The position numbers and the translations under genes were made by a program. Of a DNA stretch of 5,100 bases, positions 1 to 5,100 are shown one piece after another. The notes beneath the pieces were generated by a model, which worked only from the letters and a program-made list of their open reading frames with translations, had not been told where the DNA came from and searched no databases. The stretch spans positions 1-5,100 of the forward strand of contig VERS01000211.1 in NCBI GenBank assembly GCA_018882545.1, written 5' to 3'. Each line of letters opens with the position of its first letter. The stretch's first letter is position 1. Origin of the DNA: Mycobacterium sp. (GTDB lineage Bacteria; Actinomycetota; Actinomycetes; Mycobacteriales; Mycobacteriaceae).

Positions 1-562
<562 letters not shown>

Positions 563-591
563 CAACCGCCCGTCACCAACCGAGATAGAAC

Positions 592-596
592 TGAGG
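592..596 (+). promoter_or_regulatory. Ribosome binding site of rpmI
   Basis: The purine-rich TGAGG lies five bases before the ATG at 602 and fits a Shine-Dalgarno site. It supports that ATG as the rpmI start. No convincing promoter is visible in the 39-base spacer after infC, so rpmI probably relies on upstream transcription. Confidence 0.6.
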
Positions 597-601
597 TCAC
601 C

Positions 602-796
602 ATGCCCAAGGCCAAGTCCCACAGCGGAGCCGGCAAACGCTTCCGGCGCACCGGCACCGGCAAGATCGTGCGGCAGAAGGCGAACCGCCGCCATCTTTTC
701 GAGCACAAGCCGAGCAGCCGGACGCGTCGCCTCGCCGGCCGGACCGTGGTCGCCGAGAACGACACCAAACGTGTCAACAAGATGCTGAACGGCTGA
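602..796 (+). CDS. rpmI: 50S ribosomal protein bL35
   Basis: This small, very basic structural protein of the large ribosomal subunit has 64 residues, the usual bL35 length. The sequence shows the L35 hallmark start [20 protein letters not shown], then the basic core containing RRHLFEHK, and the ending RVNKMLNG. The ATG follows a good ribosome binding site and matches the conserved family start. It lies 39 bases after infC and 70 bases before rplT, the standard bacterial order. In E. coli and B. subtilis this cluster is repressed by L20 at the RNA level; whether that applies here cannot be told from this window. The 134-residue antisense reading frame across this gene has no recognisable content. 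Confidence 0.98.
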   Translation: MPKAKSHSGAGKRFRRTGTGKIVRQKANRRHLFEHKPSSRTRRLAGRTVVAENDTKRVNKMLNG

Positions 797-797
797 C

Positions 798-823
798 GCC
801 GATCCGCGCCGGCCGATCCGGCG
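798..823 (+). repeat. 9-base direct repeat and 6-bp hairpin in the rpmI-rplT spacer
   Basis: The sequence GCCGATCCG occurs at 798-806 and again at 812-820, a 14-base period. The second copy overlaps a perfect inverted repeat, CGCCGG (807-812) and CCGGCG (818-823), with the five-base loop CCGAT. There is no T-run after it, so it is not a standard intrinsic terminator, and rplT is expected to be co-transcribed with rpmI. It could be a transcript-stability or regulatory structure. The L20-binding idea is only inference, and short GC-rich inverted repeats arise by chance in DNA of this composition. Confidence 0.45.
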
Positions 824-850
824 ACTCCGACTTGATTTCCGTGACCGAAC

Positions 851-859
851 GAGGAGAGG
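851..859 (+). promoter_or_regulatory. Strong ribosome binding site of rplT
   Basis: GAGGAGAGG, just upstream of the ATG at 867, provides two overlapping Shine-Dalgarno matches (GAGGAG and GAGAGG). This is the strongest ribosome binding site in the window, and it fixes the rplT start. Confidence 0.7.
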
Positions 860-866
860 AACTCCC

Positions 867-1256
867 ATGGCCCGCGTCAAACGCGCAGTCAACGCCCACA
901 AGAAGCGCCGCACCGTCCTCAAGGCGTCCAAGGGCTATCGCGGCCAGCGCTCCCGGCTCTACCGCAAAGCCAAAGAGCAGCAACTACATTCGCTGAACTA
1001 CGCCTATCGCGACCGGCGTGCCCGCAAGGGCGAATTCCGCAAGCTGTGGATCGCCCGCATCAATGCGGCCGCGCGCGCCAACGACATCACCTACAACCGG
1101 CTGATCCAGGGCCTGAAGGCCGCCGGTGTGGAGGTCGACCGCAAGAATCTCGCCGAGATCGCGGTCAGCGACCCGGCAGCGTTCACCGCGCTGGTCACGG
1201 TGGCGCGCGCCGCACTGCCCGGGGATGTGAACGCCCCGTCCGGTGAGGCTGCGTGA
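867..1256 (+). CDS. rplT: 50S ribosomal protein bL20
   Basis: bL20 binds 23S rRNA early in large-subunit assembly; in E. coli and B. subtilis it also represses its own operon. The 129-residue product has the long basic N-terminal extension ([20 protein letters not shown], then the conserved [17 protein letters not shown]) and the globular C-terminal domain from about residue 60 ([45 protein letters not shown]). The last dozen residues ([13 protein letters not shown]) are a variable tail that makes it slightly longer than the roughly 118-residue E. coli protein. The start is set by the strong ribosome binding site and the conserved MARVKR. The stop codon overlaps the GTG start of the next gene, indicating translational coupling to the methyltransferase. 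Confidence 0.98.
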   Translation: MARVKRAVNAHKKRRTVLKASKGYRGQRSRLYRKAKEQQLHSLNYAYRDRRARKGEFRKLWIARINAAARANDITYNRLIQGLKAAGVEVDRKNLAEIAVSDPAAFTALVTVARAALPGDVNAPSGEAA

Positions 1257-2047
1257 CAGCACTGTCCGAGCGATCCGCTCGGGTGGTCCGGGCGGCCAGG
1301 CTGCAACGCCGCGCCGAGCGGACCGCGTCGGGACGTTTCCTGGCGGAGGGTCCCAACCTGGTCGAGGCGGCCGCCCGGGCGGGTGTCATCGAAGAGGTTT
1401 TCGCCACCGAGGTGGCCGCCCAACGGCACCGGCCCATGCTGGCCGGACTGACCGTTCACACGGTCAGCGACCGGGCCATGAAAGCGCTGTCCGAGACGGT
1501 CACGCCGGCCGGCGTGGTCGGCGTATGCCGGCGTACGGCTGAGGATCTCGCCACGGTTCTGGCGCGGCGTCCCGGACTGGTCGTGGTGGGCGCCGGCATC
1601 GCCGATCCGGGGAATGCCGGCACCATGATCAGACTCGCCGAAGCCATGGGCGCCGGAGCGGCGGTGTTCTGCGGTGAGGTGGTCGACCCGTACAACGGCA
1701 AGAGCGTGCGGTCCTCGGCGGGCAGCATCTTCGCAGTCCCCACCTTGCTCGCGGGGGATACCGGCGACCTCATCGACCGATTGCGCGGAGCCGGGATGCA
1801 GATCCTGGCGACCACGCTGACCGGTGAGTTGAGTCTGGACGCCGCCGACGACCTGCTCGGCGCGCCGACGGCATGGATTTTCGGGCGGGAGGCCGAGGGG
1901 CTGCCCGAGGCGGTCGCGGTGTTGGCCGACCACCGCGTCGTCATCCCGATGGCCGCCGGCATCGACAGTCTCAACGTGGCCGCCGCCGCCGCCATCTGCC
2001 TGTATCAGAGCGCACGGGCCCAACGCCGATCCTCGCCGTTGGCCTAG
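1253..2047 (+). CDS. tsnR: SpoU/TrmH-family rRNA 2'-O-methyltransferase (TsnR-like)
   Basis: This is a predicted SAM-dependent RNA ribose 2'-O-methyltransferase of the SPOUT superfamily, 264 residues long. Residues 1-100 form a small substrate-binding domain with [13 protein letters not shown] near residues 28-40. The catalytic knot domain carries all three SpoU motifs: motif 1 with D118, N121 and R127 ([19 protein letters not shown]), motif 2 at 209-217 (IFGREAEGL), and motif 3 at 231-247 ([17 protein letters not shown]). The GTG start shares GTGA with the rplT stop, and a weak GAGG lies at 1245-1248. The orthologue next to rplT in M. tuberculosis is named tsnR after the thiostrepton-resistance enzyme, but the target nucleotide cannot be read from sequence, so resistance should not be assumed. 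Its position behind two ribosomal protein genes fits a role in rRNA maturation. The family is certain; the precise substrate is unknown. Confidence 0.93.
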   Translation: MTALSERSARVVRAARLQRRAERTASGRFLAEGPNLVEAAARAGVIEEVFATEVAAQRHRPMLAGLTVHTVSDRAMKALSETVTPAGVVGVCRRTAEDLATVLARRPGLVVVGAGIADPGNAGTMIRLAEAMGAGAAVFCGEVVDPYNGKSVRSSAGSIFAVPTLLAGDTGDLIDRLRGAGMQILATTLTGELSLDAADDLLGAPTAWIFGREAEGLPEAVAVLADHRVVIPMAAGIDSLNVAAAAAICLYQSARAQRRSSPLA

Positions 2048-2056
2048 GCTGGCCGC

Positions 2057-2968
2057 GTGGACGACGACCCCAGCGGCGATCAGCCCGGTACCGACGGCGT
2101 CGTCGACCGCCCGGAGAACGCGCCGCCGCGAAACCCCGCCGCGTGGTTGCGGCAGACGAATCGCAACCCCAACGTCGTCGCCATGATCCGGCGTGCCCGC
2201 CGGATACTGCCCGGGGACCCCGATTTCGGCGACCCGCTCTCAGCTGCGGGTGAGGGCGGTCCGCAGGCCGCTGCCCGGGCCGCCGACCGCCTGCTGCGCG
2301 ACCGGGAAGCCGCGACCCGGGAGGTGAGTCTGGCCACGCTGCAGGTGTGGCAGGCGCTCAGCGAACGGGTCTCCGGCCGACCGGCAGACGCGGAGGTGAC
2401 CATCGTGTTCACCGACCTGGTCGGCTTCTCGGACTGGTCGCTGCAGGCCGGTGACGAGGCCACCCTGCGGCTGTTGCGGCGCGTCGCCCAGGTGGCCGAG
2501 CCGCCGCTGCTGGACGCCGGCGGTCATATCGTCAAGCGGATGGGCGACGGGATGATGGTGGTGTTCACCGATCCGCTGGTCGCGGTGCGAGCCACCAGGG
2601 CGGCGCTGGAGGCGGTCAAAGAGGTCGAGGTCGACGGCTACACGCCGGTCATGCGGGCCGGTATCCACACCGGCCGGCCGCAGCGCATCGGCGGTGACTG
2701 GCTGGGGGTGGATGTCAATATCGCCGCCCGGGTGATGGATCGGGCTGCCCGTGGCGGGTTGATCATCTCGGAAACGACACTGGCCCAGATACCCCCTCAC
2801 GAACTCGAATTGCTCGGCGTGACGGTCAAACGGGTGCGGCGTCAGGTGTTCACTCCCCGCCCGGCCGGGGTGCCGGCGGACCTGGAGATGTACCGGCTCA
2901 AGAGCCGCCGCGAACTGCCCTGGAACGACTCACCCGATGAGGGTGGCTCCGAACCGGGCGACGGTTGA
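2057..2968 (+). CDS. Class III adenylate cyclase, soluble (Rv1647-like)
   Basis: This 303-residue protein is predicted to make cAMP from ATP. The cyclase homology domain spans about residues 112-285. All six canonical catalytic residues can be placed: metal-binding D120 (VFTDLVGFS) and D164 (KRMGDG), adenine-selecting K160 and D214 (GGDWLG), and transition-state N221 and R225 (NIAAR). The Lys/Asp pair argues for ATP rather than GTP. Residues 1-110 have no recognised catalytic domain: an acidic, Pro-rich start, then RRARRILPGDPDFGDPLSAA and a probable helix leading into the catalytic core. I see no membrane segment, so the protein is probably cytosolic and active as a homodimer. The GTG at 2057 is the first possible start after the methyltransferase TAG. 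Its Shine-Dalgarno is poor (AGG at 2046-2048), suggesting translational coupling. In M. tuberculosis, Rv1645c and a PE gene separate the equivalent genes; here they are adjacent. The effector sensed, if any, is unknown. Confidence 0.92.
   Translation: MDDDPSGDQPGTDGVVDRPENAPPRNPAAWLRQTNRNPNVVAMIRRARRILPGDPDFGDPLSAAGEGGPQAAARAADRLLRDREAATREVSLATLQVWQALSERVSGRPADAEVTIVFTDLVGFSDWSLQAGDEATLRLLRRVAQVAEPPLLDAGGHIVKRMGDGMMVVFTDPLVAVRATRAALEAVKEVEVDGYTPVMRAGIHTGRPQRIGGDWLGVDVNIAARVMDRAARGGLIISETTLAQIPPHELELLGVTVKRVRRQVFTPRPAGVPADLEMYRLKSRRELPWNDSPDEGGSEPGDG
2931..2966 (+). terminator. Possible weak hairpin pair at the convergent gene junction
   Basis: Two small perfect inverted repeats lie at the 3' end of the cyclase gene: CACCC (2931-2935) with GGGTG (2941-2945), and AACCG (2952-2956) with CGGTT (2962-2966). 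Each has a five-base loop, and the second covers part of the cyclase stop codon. Neither is followed by a T-run on either strand. They are the only hairpin candidates I found at the junction where transcripts from both strands must end, but 5-bp stems are weak and may be chance. Confidence 0.25.
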
Positions 2969-2972
2969 GCGG

Positions 2973-4553
2973 TCAGACGAACTCCTCGGCGGAGGCCTCG
3001 ATCCAATCCGACAACCAGGCTTCCGGCGGGCTCTCCAACAGTTCACCGGGCATCAGCCACTCGTAGATCTCGGCGTAGGTGCGGTTGTGCGCGCTGTCGA
3101 TGCGGCGGTTGAGCATCGAGGGCGCCAACTCGTCGAAGCTTTCCAGGCCCATCGACGCGACCATCTGCGCGGCGCTGGTGACCACCGCTTTCTGGAAGTT
3201 GGCAACCCGGTCGATCTTGTCGGGCACATCCAACGCCCGCGCCAGACCGGGATCCTGGGTGGCGACGCCGGTGGGGCACCGGTTGGTGTGGCATTTCATG
3301 GCCTGGATGCAGCCGATGGCGAACATCATCGCTCGGGCCGCGAGGGTGAAGTCGGCACCCTGGATGACGCGCCTGACGATGTCGAAGCCGTTGGTCACCT
3401 TGCCCGATGCCCCGATCTTGATGTGCTCCCGCAGGCCGGTTCCGACCAGGCAGTTCTGCACCAGCATCAGCCCCTCGGTCAACGGCATACCGACGTGGTC
3501 GACGAATTCCTGGGGTGCCGCGCCGGTGCCGCCCTCGGAGCCGTCGACGATGATGAAGTCCGGGGTGATCCCGGTCTGCAGCATGGCCTTGCACATGCAG
3601 AGGAACTCGGTGCGGGCCCCGACGCAGAGCTTGAAGCCGACCGGTTTGCCGCCGGACAGACTGCGCAGCGTGGCGATGAAGTGCATGAGTTCCAGCGGGG
3701 TGTGAAAGGCGGTGTGCGCCGGGGGAGAGACGACGGTCTGGCCCACCGGCACCCCGCGCGTCGCGGCGATCTCGGGGGTGACCTTGGCGCCGGGCAGCAC
3801 ACCGCCCAGGCCGGGTTTGGCGCCCTGGGACAGCTTGATCGAGATCGCCTTCACCGTCGGTAGCGCGGCCTTCTCCCGGAACTTCTCGGCGTCGAAATGG
3901 CCGTCCGGGGTGCGGCAGCCGAAGTAGCCCGAGCCGATCTCCCAGATCAGATCGCCGCCGTGCTTGAGGTGATACGGGCTGATGGCGCCTTCCCCGCTGT
4001 CGTGGGCGAACCCACCGATGGCGGCCCCGCCGTTGAGGGCCTCGATCGCGTTGCCGGACAGCGCTCCGAAGCTCATCGCCGAGACGTTGAGCATCGCGAT
4101 GTCGTAGGGCTGGGTGCAGTCCGGGCCACCGAGGCGGACCCGGGGATCCAGGTCGGTGGCGATCTTCGCCCGCAGGGAGTGCCGCAGGAACTCATAACCG
4201 ACGGCGGTGACGTCGCGCTCGGTACCGAAGGGCTCATCGCCCTTGGTGCCTTTGGCCCTGCGGTACACCGCGTCGCGGGTCTCCCGGTCGAAGGGTGCAC
4301 CGTCGGTGTTCGACTCGACGAAATACTGGTAGATCTCCGGGCGGATCCGCTCGGCGATCCAGCGGGCGTGACCCACAACCGGATACGCCCGCAGAATCGA
4401 GTGGCCCCGTTGCAGCACATCCCAGGTGCCCAGCCCGGCCAGTGCGGCCAGCGCCGCCGAGACGATCCACCATCCGGTTCCGAATTTGACGGCCAGCACC
4501 GCCACGGCTACCGCCGCCGCCCACACCGCCGCGATGACGAGCGTTCTGAGCAT
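2973..4553 (-). CDS. Membrane-anchored glutamate-synthase-like FMN/Fe-S protein (YerD-like)
   Basis: The 526-residue protein contains the FMN-binding central domain of glutamate synthase (Pfam Glu_synthase type) without the other enzyme parts. Two N-terminal hydrophobic segments (about 4-23 and 28-44) should form a membrane hairpin; RGHSILR after the second favours a cytosolic catalytic domain. Visible family blocks are LNVSAMSFGALSGNAIEALN (155-174), IKLSQGAKPGLGGVLPG (239-255), TVVSPPAHTAFHTPLEL (273-289) and IIVDGSEGGTGAAP (334-347). Cysteines 415, 421 and 426 (C-x5-C-x4-C, then PTGVATQDP) match the [3Fe-4S] ligands of bacterial glutamate synthase. There is no N-terminal glutaminase domain and no small-subunit gene nearby, so glutamine-dependent glutamate synthesis should not be assumed. 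The length matches B. subtilis YerD, whose reaction I do not know to be established. The ATG follows AGGGGA (4560-4565) with a six-base spacer. It faces pheS divergently and converges on the cyclase. Confidence 0.93.
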   Translation of the reverse strand: MLRTLVIAAVWAAAVAVAVLAVKFGTGWWIVSAALAALAGLGTWDVLQRGHSILRAYPVVGHARWIAERIRPEIYQYFVESNTDGAPFDRETRDAVYRRAKGTKGDEPFGTERDVTAVGYEFLRHSLRAKIATDLDPRVRLGGPDCTQPYDIAMLNVSAMSFGALSGNAIEALNGGAAIGGFAHDSGEGAISPYHLKHGGDLIWEIGSGYFGCRTPDGHFDAEKFREKAALPTVKAISIKLSQGAKPGLGGVLPGAKVTPEIAATRGVPVGQTVVSPPAHTAFHTPLELMHFIATLRSLSGGKPVGFKLCVGARTEFLCMCKAMLQTGITPDFIIVDGSEGGTGAAPQEFVDHVGMPLTEGLMLVQNCLVGTGLREHIKIGASGKVTNGFDIVRRVIQGADFTLAARAMMFAIGCIQAMKCHTNRCPTGVATQDPGLARALDVPDKIDRVANFQKAVVTSAAQMVASMGLESFDELAPSMLNRRIDSAHNRTYAEIYEWLMPGELLESPPEAWLSDWIEASAEEFV

Positions 4554-4559
4554 GAGCCA

Positions 4560-4565
4560 TCCCCT
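4560..4565 (-). promoter_or_regulatory. Ribosome binding site of the glutamate-synthase-like gene
   Basis: Read on the minus strand, AGGGGA lies six bases before the ATG at 4553. A second ATG on this strand (4560-4558) is in another frame and overlaps this site, so it is not the start. The hydrophobic N-terminus beginning MLRTLVIAAVW is in frame with the chosen ATG. Confidence 0.6.
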
Positions 4566-4576
4566 GCCTCGATCGG

Positions 4577-4593
4577 GCGGGCGAATTGCCCGC
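4577..4593. repeat. Hairpin/inverted repeat in the divergent spacer
   Basis: GCGGGC (4577-4582) and GCCCGC (4588-4593) form a perfect 6-bp inverted repeat around GAATT. It sits between the minus-strand gene start and the proposed pheS -10 element, ending 22 bases upstream of the latter. In DNA it could be a regulator-binding site; in the minus-strand transcript it would form a hairpin just before the ribosome binding site. No T-run follows, so it is not a typical terminator. A chance origin is possible at this GC content. Confidence 0.35.
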
Positions 4594-4615
4594 GAGGCGT
4601 AATTCTGGCATCACC

Positions 4616-4621
4616 TATGAT
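4616..4621 (+). promoter_or_regulatory. Candidate -10 element of the pheS promoter
   Basis: TATGAT differs from the sigma-A consensus TATAAT at one position and lies in the divergent spacer, 80 bases before the pheS GTG. No good -35 box stands 16-18 bases upstream, but many mycobacterial promoters depend mainly on the -10. Transcription would start near 4628 and leave a leader of about 75 bases. pheS needs its own promoter here because the gene before it is on the opposite strand. Confidence 0.5.
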
Positions 4622-4684
4622 CTTCCGGTCGGCACTTCGGCAACACTCGGGCCCCACCAGTACCGGCGAAAGACCAGGCCAGCT

Positions 4685-5100
<416 letters not shown>

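Noticed and set aside
807..823. Intrinsic terminator between rpmI and rplT
   Set aside because: The stem is perfect but no T-run follows, and termination here would cut off an essential ribosomal protein gene with no clear promoter of its own.
1091..2023. Long minus-strand open frame (310 codons) opposite the methyltransferase
   Set aside because: Its translation is rich in Gly, Arg, His and Gln with no recognisable motif, and it lies opposite a gene with all SpoU motifs. Long antisense frames are common in high-GC DNA.
2937..3863. Plus-strand open frame (308 codons) opposite the glutamate-synthase-like gene
   Set aside because: The composition is that of an antisense shadow, and the opposite strand carries well-conserved FMN and Fe-S motifs.

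Overview
This window is high-GC actinobacterial DNA, most likely from a Mycobacterium or Mycolicibacterium. The gene order infC, rpmI, rplT, tsnR-type methyltransferase, class III cyclase, then pheS matches the M. tuberculosis Rv1641-Rv1649 neighbourhood as I remember it, and the IF3, L20 and PheS proteins read as mycobacterial. The species cannot be fixed from the sequence alone.

Layout: positions 1-562 hold the 3' part of infC (initiation factor IF3), whose start lies outside the window. rpmI (602-796, bL35) and rplT (867-1256, bL20) follow, each with a clear ribosome binding site. A SpoU/TrmH-type rRNA 2'-O-methyltransferase (1253-2047) overlaps the rplT stop by four bases. A class III adenylate cyclase (2057-2968) starts nine bases after the methyltransferase stop. 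All five genes are on the plus strand and look like one co-directional, probably co-transcribed unit running from ribosome assembly and translation genes into a cAMP gene.

On the minus strand, 2973-4553 encodes a stand-alone, membrane-anchored, glutamate-synthase-like FMN/Fe-S protein (YerD-like). It converges on the cyclase with only four bases between the stop codons. It is the least expected gene here: its family has no settled reaction, and it sits between two translation-related units.

The 148-base divergent spacer 4554-4701 contains a short GC-rich hairpin and a good -10 element (TATGAT). The 5' part of pheS (phenylalanyl-tRNA synthetase alpha chain) then runs from 4702 off the right edge.

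Most of the window is conserved housekeeping DNA. I see no CRISPR array, tRNA, rRNA, insertion sequence or phage gene. The points worth a second look are the glutamate-synthase-like gene and its placement, the cyclase at the end of a translation operon in the same frame as the methyltransferase, and the hairpin plus direct repeat in the rpmI-rplT spacer.
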